DNA of 64,000 nt from Coptis chinensis. Taxonomy: Eukaryota; Streptophyta; Magnoliopsida; Ranunculales; Ranunculaceae. A program made the position numbers and the translations under genes. The notes beneath the pieces are model-generated. The model was not told the origin of the DNA. It saw only the letters and a program-made list of their open reading frames with translations, and ran no database searches. The stretch spans positions 21,972,501 through 22,036,500 of the forward strand of contig CM027377.1 in assembly GCA_015680905.1 (NCBI GenBank), written 5' to 3'. Below are positions 11,329 through 22,108 of this stretch, one piece after another; positions within the stretch are counted from its first letter, which is position 1; every line of letters begins with the position of its first letter.

Positions 11329-13072
11329 GAATGGTATAGTGAAGAAAGAAACAGGGTTTAGGGTTTTATGAGTTGTTTAGGAACTTTATTAAGGAATTTT
11401 TTTTTTAAAGATTGCTTGGGGAATACGGTATTTTCTTGAATTCCACGTTTGGTTTCTTGAATTTATTGGTCCAAAAATAGTAAGTCAATAAATGGGCTTT
11501 TCTGGCGTGATTCTTGGAAGGCCCATCACCGAGCGTCTATGTTTCTTGCCTTGATTCTTTGAGACGTTAGTGCTTGGCACAATATGTTGAGTTTTAATGA
11601 ACGGGCTGTTTAAGTGCTTGATCAATACACTGGGGTCGGGGGGTTGCCCGTGTCTACGGCCCAGCAATGAACAGTCAACCCAATTAATTTTTCCCAAAGG
11701 CCCCGACCCTTTAAGCTTTTTTCCCATAGGCCCAAACCCAACAACTTTTGTTGACTTATAAGTTTGATCTAGTGTCACCCATCAACTTTTAGTTAACCGT
11801 CACACTATTTGAACTCACTTGAAAGTGCCATGTCACAACTTGTGAAATACAGTGTTAGCCGCCGGATGGGGCCCGCTCACATCCGGGACGGAATGCTCTA
11901 AAAGTTATCTTGCATTGGGAGTGCTCTAAAAGTAACTGTTCTATATATAAATTTCACTTTCGGAAAGAGGAAAACCACAAGTCTTTTGCTATAGAAATTA
12001 AACGAGTATATTGTATATATATTTATGGCAGACCAAGCAATAACCCACTGGTTGAACTACTAACCCAAAGGACCCGATCTCTTTACTGGGTTGACCTACT
12101 CTGAGGGTCTGATAACATTAGTTTCAATCTATCTAATAAAACATAACGGTGTGACCCCCCCGCCCCCCCACCTATTTACCTTTGGATCTAAAATATAACT
12201 TGGCAAATCCAAAGGATGGTGGGGAGTGGACAGATTATTAAGAAGCAACAAGAGTAGTAGATCAAGAAGCAACAAAAGTCAACAAAAGCTGTTGTATGGG
12301 TTGGGCTTCTGTTGGCGTGCTGGGCCGGAATTTAAATTGGGTCGGATGGGTTGGGTTTTAAAACAGTGTCGTATGACACGGGCATACGCTAGTGTTAAAC
12401 AATGAATAACTCAATGCCTTTTCACTGTTAAATAAATAAATTAAGAGGTAAATAACACCGAAATTCAATATTCTAACTAAATCAAAGGGATTTGATTATT
12501 TGAAAGGGAAACTAACCTGATTGATTCAATTATTCTCTCTAAAATTGATATTATCAAATCTCAGCTTTATTTTTGACAAAAATAAATCCTTATAACGAAA
12601 CAATATAACATAATAGAATGAATGAAATATATACGTACATATATATAGACGGGCTTGAGTTTTTCGGTTATTTGATATTCTAACCCCGAGCCTAACCCAA
12701 AACTGAGTCGGGTTTTGATTTTATAAGACCAAGCCTGAACCACGGATCTAAAATGTTAGCCCAGGAACAACAAAAGTTAGGTTCGGACTTGGGCTAACCC
12801 AACCCAAGTTCCACCCCTAACCATAACTGATTAGACCCCACAGGTACTTAATCTGTCCTCCAAAGCCCGAACCAACCTCATAGAAGTCATCCCAAAGGTT
12901 AGTGGGATGGTAGCCCTGACTGGTAATTGTAATCCCTACTCCTTAGTATTCATTTTGTTTGTTTGACGGAAGTGGATGAATTTGGTAATCTCAAATTGAA
13001 TGCTTAAGTTTGAGAGGTTTAGACAAACTCCAATGGCTATTTCATAAGAGCATTGTTTGGTATGGCTATCCT
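11329..13072. other. Intergenic with likely decayed repeats
   Basis: No credible gene. Stretches such as GGGTCGGATGGGTTGGG (near 12340) and the ending TTCCACCCCTA (about 12810-12820) resemble the TAGGGGTGG termini of hAT MITEs elsewhere in the window, but no matching left end or 8-base duplication was found. C-runs occur near 12153-12170. It looks like old transposon debris. Confidence 0.45.
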
Positions 13073-13582
13073 TAAGAGCAAGTCCAATTGGGGGCTATAT
13101 GGGCTGCTAAAGGTAAATATAGCACCCTAACCACAAAAATTTCATTCCAATGGGGCTGCTAAAAAGGTCTTAAATTTGGAAGAAGTAAAAACCCAGCCAA
13201 AGTTAAGATCTTCGCTAGCAGCTGTCATAATAAGTTTTGGGAGACGGACGACATAGTTTCTACCGTCTGTTGGTTATTTATGTACAGACGGCAGAAACTA
13301 TGTCATCTCTCCCATTTTAATTAAATGGACGGACGACAAACACTGTGCTGTCCGTACCTTCCAGACACTCAACCAGATTTAGACTTAGCCAAATTCAACC
13401 AATTTTTCACTCACATGCATTTACTTGCCATCATAGCCTCAACCTTCAACTCCTCAACCATCAACTCTTCAACCACCAACCTTATTTCTTGTGTCAACTT
13501 TATAGACCACAAATTTATTAACTTTGCAACCTTTCTTCTCACATTCATTCTTAACTTTGCAACTTTTCTTCTCACATTCAAA

Positions 13583-14872
13583 ATGACTTCTTCTTCTCGC
13601 TATATTGAATCAAGCTCCTCATCTGAAGATGATAACATGATGAATGACGATGATAACATGTTCGTACCTATTTTCTCTTTGTTGCAAGATATGCATGAAG
13701 CTACTCGTGATCATCGAGGCTCAGTTCCCAGTAGAAAGTACATTTATCGTGATCGAATCGATGCTCACAATAGGATTATGAGGGACTATTTCGTGCAATA
13801 CCCAAAGTATCCCCTTGATATCTTCCATAGGAGGTTTAGGATGCACCGCCATCTCTTCCTCCGAATCTTGAAAGCCGTCTCTGACCATGACAAGTATTTC
13901 ACATACAAGGTTGATGGCATTGGAAAGCCATAATGTTTGACGGGTATGCCAAAGGTGGTTGCTTGCATATGGTTGTGGTGCTAATGCATGGGATGAATAC
14001 GTTCAAATCGCAAAGAGCACCTTTTTTGAAAGCTTGAGGCATTTTTGTAATGCCATGTTAGCGGTCTTCGAGGAAGAATATTTGAGGGCTCCAAACGAAG
14101 AAGACATTCAACGTCTACTTGCACAAGGTGAAAATCGTGGCTTCCCGGGTATGCTTGGAAGTTTGGATTGTATGCATTGGCAATGTGAAATGTGTCCTAT
14201 GGCATAGCAAGGTACACATATAGGACATAAGAAGAAACCTACAATCATTGTGGAAGCCATTACCGATCAAGGCTTGTGGATTTGACACGCTTTTTTTTGG
14301 TATGGCGTGTTCAAACAACAACGTCAACGTGCTTCAACATTCTCGCCTCTTTGACAATCTTATATGTGGTGATGCTCCTTGTTGCAATTACACTGTGAAT
14401 GGTCACCAATACAAAATGGATTACTATCTAGCCGATGGGATTTATCCTAAATGGGCTACACTTGTACACAATCCCTCACCCAACAACTCAAATAGAGGGA
14501 TTCTTTGATAAGATGCAAGAAGCGTGTCGCAAATATGTGGAGCGTGTATTTGGTGTCTTGCAAGCTAGATGAGGGATAATCAAGAGGTCGGTGCAAATGT
14601 GGAGTAGGGATGACATTAATCGGATAATGAAAACGTGTATAATTTTATATAATATGATTGTCGATGATGAACGAGAGATTGATATCGAAGATTGGCAAAT
14701 TGACATGGATTGGGAGCCACCAGTCGCATTGTATGTTGTCGGGAATCGAAATAAGGAAATTGTAAGAAGACTCAACACACTTCATCACATTCAGAGCAGG
14801 GAAACTAATGTTCAACTAAGAGTTGACCTCATCAATCACCTTTGGCAATTTCGTGCGGATCAAGGAATGTAG
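13583..14872 (+). pseudogene. Harbinger transposase, broken
   Basis: Reading across frames gives a plant Harbinger transposase (DDE nuclease, Plant_tran type) with FHRRFRMHRHLFLRIL near the start, YGCGANAWDEYVQIAKSTFF, PGMLGSLDCMHWQ around the first catalytic Asp, then DAPCCNYTVNG, YYLADGIYP, and near the end DINRIMKTCIILYNMIVDDE. It is inactivated by a stop and shift at about 13931-13975, by Trp-to-stop changes at 14205-14207, 14283-14285 and 14570-14572, and by a one-base shift near 14475-14490. The start is the ATG at 13583, in frame with the conserved part and following a Ser-rich acidic lead. Open frame extends upstream but has no family resemblance. Confidence 0.88.
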
Positions 14873-15050
14873 TATGAGTATTTCTATGTTTGTAGTTTGA
14901 GTATTATCTATGTTTGTTCTATAGTTTGAGTATTATCTATGTTTGACTTTATGTTGTTTCAAGACAATTCAAATTCAAATTTAAATTACAATATTGGAAA
15001 TGAACCAACAACAATGGAAATGAAATAATTAAAACAACATTGAAATTAAT

Positions 15051-17273
15051 CTAAGTAGTAGAAGCACCACCCCAACTAGAAGCACCACCACTACTAGAAA
15101 CACCATTTGGAGTTCCAAACATTCCACTCTCTCTCCTTTGGCAAATTATCTCCATTTTCATTTGATAGGGTTATATACTAAAAACATTACTTTTGTATTA
15201 ACTCTAATTCTTCATTTTTTGAATGAGAATCATATGGGCAAATATTATGCATATTATATATGTTATTAGTTATATGCATGTGTCTAATACTTTATGTTGT
15301 AGATGATATGGTGTAAACACACAAAAGATCATATCATCAGTACCTTATAAAGTATAAGTAATCATTCACAACCTAAATGGATTTGGACAAACCATTAGTA
15401 CGGTTGTAGTATAATATGGTATTAGTCTATCTTGACTATAAGATTACACTAGTACACTTTGTGTGTATTGAATAAGACCAAGTGAGGTTGTTTCTTCTTA
15501 TACTGACTATATAAGAGAACAAACACCTCTGTTATTATGGATGCTTGTCCTCCTAATCCGGATATAATAATGGGCACTTACATGCATTGTTCATTGCTTT
15601 AAATCATCAATGAGTGAGATTCATATGTGAATCAACAAACTCGATGGATTGGGTAATAACATTGTATGTAAGGTGTGCTGTTGATTATAGAAGGAATCCG
15701 TGTCCCGCAAGAAGTCGGGTTGATGATGTCCTCTTGAGGAGCTCAAAAAGATTGTCATGTAAACCCTACAGGTGGATTTATTCCGACATGACAATGAGGT
15801 TGAGTGGTACTACTCAAGGACATAAGAAGTTGATTAATGTAGTTGTCAGTAACTTGACTTAATCAACGGACATTCGATATCTTAAACACGGAGAGATCAA
15901 TGAGCATATAATATGGAGCCCATAAACGCTGACACGTAATTTGGGATTAGAGCGGTAGTGCAACAATGGCCTTTAGTGGAATAAGCCATTTGTTGACGGA
16001 CTTGGGCCGTGTGTTCGGGGAAAACATGGGAAGCCCAAGCACGTCAGGAGGCCCAACCCTAATTTCTCCTCATGGTCCCTGTTGTAGCCTATAAATAGAA
16101 TACTCTCTCTCTAGCCGAAATTGACTATTCATTGTTCTGAAAAAGAGGCAAGAAAAGTAGATTTGAATTCGTTTATTATCTTGAGAGAAAGAAAGGGATT
16201 GGTAGATCGTTGCCCACACAACGTCCAATCTGTTCTAAAGGAATACAATAGAAGATCAAGAGGTTGATTGTTGATTCGGATTCATAAAGCTTGGATTCTC
16301 AGAGTTATCAAAATCGGATCTAAAAGGTATGTTCTCTATCCAAATCGTGGACACCCATTAATTCTGCTGCGCGTGGTGTTCGCGGTTTGTAGAAATATTG
16401 ATTCTGAAAATAACGATTCCTACATCATTGTCTTGAAGTATTCAGCAACTTCCGGCTCAAGAGTAGAAGTATCTTGTGCTAATATTTTGTTGTCTTATTT
16501 TCACTTCTTGAGCTCCATCATCTTCACCCTATTGGCGGCACCATTCGTCATTTGTACCAAATACTTCTCCATCATCTTGTAATTCTCTCATCTTTTCTCC
16601 ATCACCCCTTGTTCCCGGTGGTCGTTTTTTCTTGATTCCACTTCCACTTGCATTTCCACTTTCACTTCCACCTCCACCTCCACCTCCACTTCCATCCCCA
16701 ACTTGTGTAGGAAATGGATCAATTGGAACGCCACCAAGAGTTGCCAACGGCGTTGTGGGTGTTGAAGGCACGACTTCGTCATCTACATCGAGAATGACGT
16801 TGGTTCGTCTCCTTGATGTAGTTGTGGACCGGATCTCCAATTCTTAATTCCATTTTAGGCTATCTTTGAGGAGGACCCAACAATGCTCAAATTGAAAGTG
16901 TGCGTTATGAGCCAACATATATGTTGTTTTTGCTCGGCCAACCAATCTTGGATCGTTGTGCCACTTCTTGCGGTCCTCTCCGACTCTCCGAAGAGGAGAT
17001 AATTCCCGCCCACCGGTTGCAAGCTTTTTGGATGTGTCTAAATCGAGTGGACACCGAATCCTTGCTTCTCTTGTTATTTTCGCCAACTCTCTCTCGAATT
17101 TTTTTTACTATTCTCTCTCAATAGTGTGTGACTCGTTGCCCCACACCAACAATTGGATCTTCATTAACATATATCCATGCTTTGCAAAGAGCCTCGTCTT
17201 ATTGAATTGAAAAATTGGCGGACCTTGTAGATTTCTTTCCTATTGATATGGTTGTATGTTCATTTGGATCCAT
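15051..17273 (-). pseudogene. Harbinger ORF1, Myb/SANT-like DNA-binding protein, broken
   Basis: The minus-strand frame starts with ATG at 17273 (MDPNEHTTISIGKK) and runs through a Myb/SANT-like region (FSIQ*DEALCKAWIYVNEDP, ELAKITREARIRC) and WHNDPRLVGRAKTTYML, HFQFEHCWVLLKDSLKWN, a Gly/Ser-rich linker and KKKRPPGTRGDGEK. It ends at 15051 with GVSSSGGASSWGGASTT. This is the partner protein that Harbinger elements need for nuclear import and DNA binding of the transposase. It has a Gln-to-stop near the start, frameshifts near 17070-17140 and near the LTR, and the solo LTR at 15163-16424 near its 3' end. Confidence 0.82.
15163..16424 (+). mobile_element. Solo LTR (1262 bp) inside Harbinger 1
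   Basis: It begins TGATAGGGTT, ends GATTCCTACA and is flanked by the perfect 5-base duplication TCATT (15158-15162 and 16425-16429). TATAAATA at 16090-16097 followed by CT-rich sequence gives a plausible plus-strand promoter. There is no internal coding region and no second LTR, so it is the product of recombination between two LTRs. The family (Copia or Gypsy) cannot be set from the LTR alone. Confidence 0.9.
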
Positions 17274-18085
17274 TGTTGTACTTGGAGTAGTGATTGTTGT
17301 AGTTGGAGTAGATAGAAATTGTATGAGATTTGAGAGCAAATGGCGAGAGAGTTATGTGAAGTAATTTTGTAATTGCTATAAATCTGCAATTTCAGAAAAA
17401 CTAGCCGTTGGGATGTCTAGACTAGACACATGGCAGAGTTTATGCCGTCCATTACAATTTAACATATAGACGGCAGAAACTCTGCCGTCCGTATCCCGAA
17501 CTTAACAGCTCCTAAAAGTCCCCATTGGACTGATTTTTCGAATTTGGACTGCCAAATTTGGCTGGGGCTACTAAAGGGCCTATGTGGCACCTTTTAGCAG
17601 CCCATTATAGCTGCTCCCCATTGGACTTGCTCTAAAGGGTAACAGAAAATGTGGGGTGCAAACTACAAAAAGTCCAAAGTCCAACGTGTTTTGGGATGTT
17701 ACGTCAAAAATGCAAAAACACCATTGGGTTGATAAAAAAGTAAGGCTATGTTTGATAAGAGCTGTGGCAAATGCAAATTTTGTTTCAATTTGCTACTGGC
17801 AAATTTGCTATGTGACAATTGCAAATAACTTGTGGCAAATTTAAATTTGTCATTTAAATTTGACACTGTTTGATGATACTGTGGTAAATATGCCCTGATT
17901 TGCAACCATTTTCTGCTGTTTGATTGTCCAAATTTGCCGCGGCAAATATTTTATTTTTTCATTTTTTGTGCTTTTAAAATATTTAAGATTTAAAAATTAT
18001 AGCTACTCTTATTTGTAAATTTATTTTATTTGTATATGGTTCCATTGAAAGACATGATGTTAATCTCTTAGCTACTACCGTCGTA

Positions 18086-18217
18086 TGTAAGACACAAGTT
18101 TACTGTGTAGATGGATTTGATAAAACGTTTAAAGTCAAAGTCCTAGGTGAATCTCCTTTTGAAGCTACCAAATCCAAAATGATAGGTTCATGTAATGGGA
18201 TAGTTTCAACACTTTAA
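18086..18217 (+). pseudogene. F-box-associated gene fragment inside Harbinger 2
   Basis: An open stretch of 43 codons reads VDGFDKTFKVKVLGESPFEA and then KMIGSCNGIV, a pattern typical of the region after the F-box in plant F-box proteins. It stops at 18215-18217, and the hAT MITE begins 18 bases later. No F-box is seen upstream. It is a captured or inserted fragment, not a gene. Confidence 0.6.
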
Positions 18218-18235
18218 ATCAAAGGTATATACGCA

Positions 18236-18627
18236 CATAGTACAAAATATCAGGATATAGGTATTTATCGATATTCAATTTCTGGATATGTATCGTGGAT
18301 ATATCCTCCTCTTTGGGGATATTTGACATTGTTTTACATGCAAATATCGTGGATATTTATTGATATATCATGATAAATTATTTATATTTATTTGAAATAT
18401 AATGGTAAATATTAAATAAAATTGTTATATACACAAAATATCGCCAAATATTTCCAAATATCACAAAATATCTTCAAATATCACAAATATCACAAATATC
18501 GTCAAAATATCACCGATATTTACAGTCGTATATATCTCTAAACATATCGTGATATTTATATATCTTTCTCTAAAATCTGGATAGATATCCCCAAATATCG
18601 CGATATATCGGGATATTTTGTACTATG
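18236..18627. mobile_element. hAT-type MITE with 8-bp target duplication
   Basis: The perfect 16-base inverted ends CATAGTACAAAATATC are flanked by the exact 8-base duplication TATACGCA (18228-18235 and 18628-18635), the size used by hAT transposases. The 392-base interior is dominated by short ATATCG/CGATAT and AAATATC units and has no coding capacity. Confidence 0.92.
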
Positions 18628-18700
18628 TATACGCATACTGCATGTCTCGAACATTATAAAATTAATTGTCCCTAATTTCTATTATTTTTTTAAACCGTAA

Positions 18701-18967
18701 TTGAAAAGTTTCCAACAGTACTCAGTAGTGAAAGGTCTAAAAATCGGCAAAGGTGCTCTCGAGTGTGCAGTTTGTTTAAATGAATTCGAAGATGATGAAA
18801 CGCTTAGAGTGTTACCGAAATGTGATCATGTCTTTCATCCTGAATGTATTGATGCTTGGTTAGCTTCACATACTACTTGTCCAGTTTGTCGTTACCGAAT
18901 TTCAAACGCTTCTTCCTCCCATTTCTTGAATCCATTACACGCACTTGTGCACCTCTCAAACAAATAA
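18701..18967 (+). pseudogene. ATL-type RING-H2 gene fragment inside Harbinger 2
   Basis: An 88-residue frame carries a complete RING-H2 finger of the ATL ubiquitin-ligase family: [28 protein letters not shown] and CPVC, with all eight zinc ligands present, preceded by [11 protein letters not shown] as in ATL proteins. The N-terminal transmembrane segment and GLD motif of ATLs are absent. The frame stops soon after the finger, so this is a fragment of a normally 300-400 residue protein. No promoter or start is evident; the first Met is only the first available. It lies on the strand opposite the other captured pieces. Expression is not excluded. Confidence 0.75.
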
Positions 18968-19862
18968 ATAAAATACAGAGACCAACTTCCTATATTAATC
19001 AGTAATCACCATTTAAGATGAGGTATTGTATGATACAAATGTTGCGTAGAGTGGTAAAATTGATTTGAGAAGAGGTGTTTGAATTTTGGATTGGAATATG
19101 AAAACGAAATTGGTTGTCTTCCATTCATAATTTTAGAATTGCCTTGAACTGATGGACGTGGAACCAAATATTGCCCCTAGACTGTTGTGTTGTCCCGTTG
19201 AAAGGTTCACATTTACAATCTGCATTACAGAATTTTGCTACTGGAGATTTGCAGTACTAGGAAGCAATAGTTTGATGCATGTAAATGACAGCTTTTATGG
19301 GTTAATTAGACTGCTGATTGGGATCGAAGGTCTCAATTTACCTGAAAGATTGATCACCGTCTACTAAAATTAATAACCAAGGGAAACATAACGCACTTTA
19401 GTACAGCTGAAGAGTAGTTCCCACATTTTCTCCAACTGAGCATATAAACAGAGGCGTATAGCATATAGAAACTACCCTAGAAATATTTGAAACATAGTTT
19501 TGACAAATTAAATATAGTTTTGAAAGATATTATACGAATTATAGTGAATTCTGCATCAACCGGCATCCAAGCTCTGGAATTTGTTTTTCTTCATTTTTCG
19601 TCATCACCAAAAGGACATAATAGTATACTGTTGTAGTTCACTGCAGGAGCATACTTGGGCTGAATGGCATATGGTCCTCCACTGAACCCAAACCCATGAT
19701 CAAATCTTTGCGAATACCTGAAAAAGCATTGTACTGCTCATATTTCTAGCATGTGTCAAGATGATAAGATAATATAGCTATGAAAGGGGAAGCCGACAAA
19801 GGCGGTTTTGAAATAAAGCCCACTATCTAAATGGTGTCAAATATGCAGTTTGCAACCTAGAT

Positions 19863-19942
19863 AACAAAGTTCGAAAAGATTAACCCAAAAATTATTAAAA
19901 AAAAAAAAAAAAAAAAAAACAAACAAAGTTCGAAAATATTTA
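19863..19942 (+). repeat. Poly-A retroposition footprint with ~19-bp direct repeats
   Basis: AACAAAGTTCGAAAAGATTA (19863-19882) recurs with one change at 19922-19941. Between them lie about 40 bases ending in a run of A. Long variable target repeats around an A tail are the mark of LINE-driven insertion, here a strongly truncated one. Confidence 0.6.
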
Positions 19943-20020
19943 CTGGGAAAGAGGCTCGGGCGTGCACTAGTATAAAACACCATGTATCATCCAGTTTCAA
20001 CAACTGCCCCTAGTTAAATA

Positions 20021-20222
20021 CATAGTTCGGGATTTTGGAATTCTCAGAATTCCGACAAATCCAAAAACTGAAATTCATCAAATTTTGACCCCTATCATAT
20101 TCGGAATTTCAATTGATTTCGAAATAATCAATATTTCGACTATATATTTGGAATTCCGTTTTTTTTTTAAAACCAAAATATTGGACGGAATTCCAAGGTT
20201 TCGTTCGGAATCACGAACACTG
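20021..20222. mobile_element. Small hAT-like MITE (202 bp)
   Basis: The inverted ends CATAGTTCGGGATT and, read inward, CAGTGTTCGTGATT enclose an A/T-rich interior with many GGAATTCC-type palindromes. The flanks GTTAAATA (20013-20020) and GTTAAAAG (20223-20230) agree at six of eight positions, suggesting a mutated 8-base hAT duplication. Confidence 0.5.
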
Positions 20223-20491
20223 GTTAAAAGTAAACCATTGCCTAGATGCACTTCCATACTAACCATCACATATGATCATTATACACTTTTATAGCTTTTA
20301 AGTTTTACCTACAATAGTTTTTGAGCTGTTGGATTTTATACTTATTTCAAGGAACAAGGATATCCAATAAATGCTACAATGGTATAGCTGTGTAGGGTCA
20401 TAAGGAGATGGCTTACATGTATACGGGCAGATAGTTGAGCTCTCGCCGACTAACTATTAACTGTAATTGTCTATAAGAAGCAATGTGTACC

Positions 20492-21388
20492 CAGTGGCGG
20501 AGCTAGGAAATTGAGTGAGGGTGAGACAACCCTGACAGCCAAGCATACAAAAAAAAACTCATTTTTTTAACTAATATTTCAAACCCGATCACAAAACAAG
20601 TATAAAATGAACATAAAAAATCATATATAAAGGTAGCAATAATAAGTATATTAAAAAATAAAGAAAGAATCTAATCATTGTGAGCTATAATATATTTGAT
20701 TATGGCCGGTACACCATCGTGTCTTAGGCTTGCTATGTTCTGTCCCATTCTTGTGTCTGCCTCATGGAGGAGCCAACTCCTCTATAAAGTAGACTCCTAA
20801 GGAAACTAACTGAAGGAATAATTTGTTTCTCTAAACTCCTTGACAAGACAGTTCGTTGGACGAGATAAATTTTCCAAGATTAAGTCCAGTAATGTCGAGG
20901 TCGCTGAAAAACTTCAGCTTGGGTTCTAGAATTTTATCAAGATTAGAAAAGAATACTGAGAGGCGATTGGCAATGGTCTTTGAGATGTGGGCATCAGTGA
21001 GACCATAGGTTTGAGAGAGAGAGAGAGAGAGGACTGCGTCAAGTTTAGTTGTTGTGAATCTTTTTAGTATATTTTTTTTTTGAAGTTTTGAGAGCTGATT
21101 CTGGGGATAAACCACATGAGTTTATGAGGTAATCTACTACGAAATTTGGGTTTGAGATGATGTGTTTTTGGGTAGAGATGAATCTAATGAGTTATAGGTT
21201 ATGGAACAGATACAAATGGGTAATTGTTTATCTGTATTTTCTAACATTTCGTAATATATTTCTGGATACAAATTGATGGAATGTTGTGCAGAAGATAGTT
21301 TTTTGGGTATTGAGAAAAGTATATATTTCTTTTTTCTAAAAAGTGAGGGTACGCCAGGTGTACCCTGGACCCCCTGGCTCTGCCACTG
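20492..21388. mobile_element. Non-autonomous hAT element carrying an mTERF fragment
   Basis: The ends CAGTGGCGGAGCTAGG and, read inward, CAGTGGCAGAGCCAGG are inverted repeats. The exact 8-base duplication TGTGTACC flanks them (20484-20491 and 21389-21396). The 897-base element has no transposase but contains an mTERF-like coding stretch on the minus strand. It inserted at the intron donor of the R3H/SUZ fragment, which dates it after that fragment was in place. Confidence 0.9.
20831..21115 (-). pseudogene. mTERF-like gene fragment inside the hAT element
   Basis: The 94-codon frame reads YGLTDAHISKTIANRLSVFF, SNLDKILEPKLKFFSDLDIT and GLNLGKFISSNE, two helical repeats typical of plant mTERF proteins (organelle transcription and splicing factors). 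Full proteins have 8-10 repeats and a transit peptide, both absent here. A short GA microsatellite has expanded within it (SLSLSQ). Confidence 0.72.
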
Positions 21389-21789
21389 TGTGTACCTGTC
21401 GTAACTCCGGTCATAGTCGGGGTCCTTACGGTCCACGTCACGATCCCGAAAGATGGCCACCTTATTGTTTATCTTGTACCTACCAGCAGGATCATGTTCT
21501 ATCCTACCTCTACCTGATCTACTGCTACTTGTAGATGAATCGTAACCCTTAGAAGGACTTTCAGGTCCTTGAACAATAAATCTCTCATCAACCTTTTGAC
21601 CTTGGGGAGCAGGTCTGGACTACAGGCAGCACTGACACTTCATCTTTTGCTTTCACATTGGCACCTTTTGTACCATTTTCAGAGCTAGATATTCGTGCAC
21701 GAGCTCTATTATATTCTTCTTTTCTTTCCTCTACACTTTTAGCATGGTTCGATTTGGAAGAACGGTTTGCATTGTTGGCTTACTCTGAA

Positions 21790-22108
21790 ACTAACTTCCA
21801 AGAAAAAAGACCATATCTCAATGTCTCTTTACAAGCCACAACAACAGCTTCGCCATTTGAAAGCATTCCCACTCTCTTCCTAAACACAAAAACATCAAAA
21901 TTACTTCAAAAAAACAAACTTTATACCAAAACTAAATAAAATTCAAATGCCCAACATCAAATTACCTCCGCGGAAAGAAAAAATTCCTTCGACTTTTCAA
22001 TCTAGCAAGAATAGAAAAAACAGCTAGACCACCTTTCAAACTAGCTCCAATTGCAAAACCTTTAGCAGAAGCATTATGGATCAAAACAATACAAACAAGC
22101 CAAGATCT
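21790..22108 (-). pseudogene. TMEM135-like gene fragment (two exons) inside Harbinger 2
   Basis: Minus-strand exon 22108-21966 reads HNASAKGFAIGASLKGGLAV and FSILARLKSRR and ends at a GT donor. The next exon, starting at 21879 after an AG acceptor, reads RKRVGMLSNGEAVVVACKET and LRYGLF. Both match the N-terminal part of plant TMEM135-like membrane proteins, in which a HNA..KGF.IGAGLKGGLALF segment is followed by KETLRYGLFLGTFAGT. The match stops at a frameshift after LRYGLF, where sequence of the R3H/SUZ fragment begins within a few bases. Two exons of about 319 bases survive from a protein of roughly 500 residues. Confidence 0.7.

Larger units (their letters stand above)
13076..17632 (+). 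mobile_element. PIF/Harbinger DNA transposon 1, interrupted
   Basis: The left end GAGCAAGTCCAATTGGGGGC and the right end, read inward on the other strand, GAGCAAGTCCAATGGGGAGC are near-identical inverted repeats. Both continue into GGGCTGCTAAA(A)GG. They are flanked by the 3-base duplication TAA (13073-13075 and 17633-17635), the target pattern of PIF/Harbinger. The element encodes the expected pair, a DDE transposase on + and a Myb/SANT-like ORF on -, arranged tail to tail. Subterminal stretches near both ends carry ACGGCAGAAACT in inverted copies. A 1262-base solo LTR sits inside the Myb-like ORF. Without it the element is about 3.3 kb. Confidence 0.92.
19591..21790 (-). pseudogene. R3H/SUZ-domain protein gene fragment (3' exons) inside Harbinger 2
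   Basis: The minus-strand exon at about 21790-21396 reads SVEERKEEYNRARARI, the SUZ motif, then GRIEHDPAGRYKINNK, VAIFRDRDVDRKDPDYDRSY and DR. Its GT donor is at 21395-21394. The next exon, 19717-19591, reads YSQRFDHGFGFSGGPYAIQ and PKYAPAVNYN, then stops. This matches the C-terminal half of plant R3H-domain RNA-binding proteins with a SUZ motif. The N-terminal R3H domain is missing, and one frameshift lies near 21595. The intron is kept, which points to DNA-level copying. It has since received a retroposed tail, a small hAT MITE and a hAT element that landed on the donor site. Confidence 0.75.

Noticed and set aside
11485-11778. Minus-strand frame of 97 codons upstream of the F-box gene
   Set aside because: Low-complexity GGCCCA-rich intergenic sequence without homology signals; not a gene.
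12812-12820. CCACCCCTA resembling the right end of a TAGGGGTG hAT MITE
   Set aside because: No matching left end and no 8-base duplication were found upstream, so no element is declared.
16588-16847. Overlapping frames on both strands near 16.6-16.8 kb
   Set aside because: They are shadows of the Gly/Ser-rich linker of Harbinger ORF1, whose repeats keep all frames open.
17744-17980. Possibility that 17744 is the end of a separate small MITE
   Set aside because: No inward partner end is visible nearby, while the far end at 27363 matches in terminus, subterminal motif and TAA. The doubt is kept as reduced confidence.
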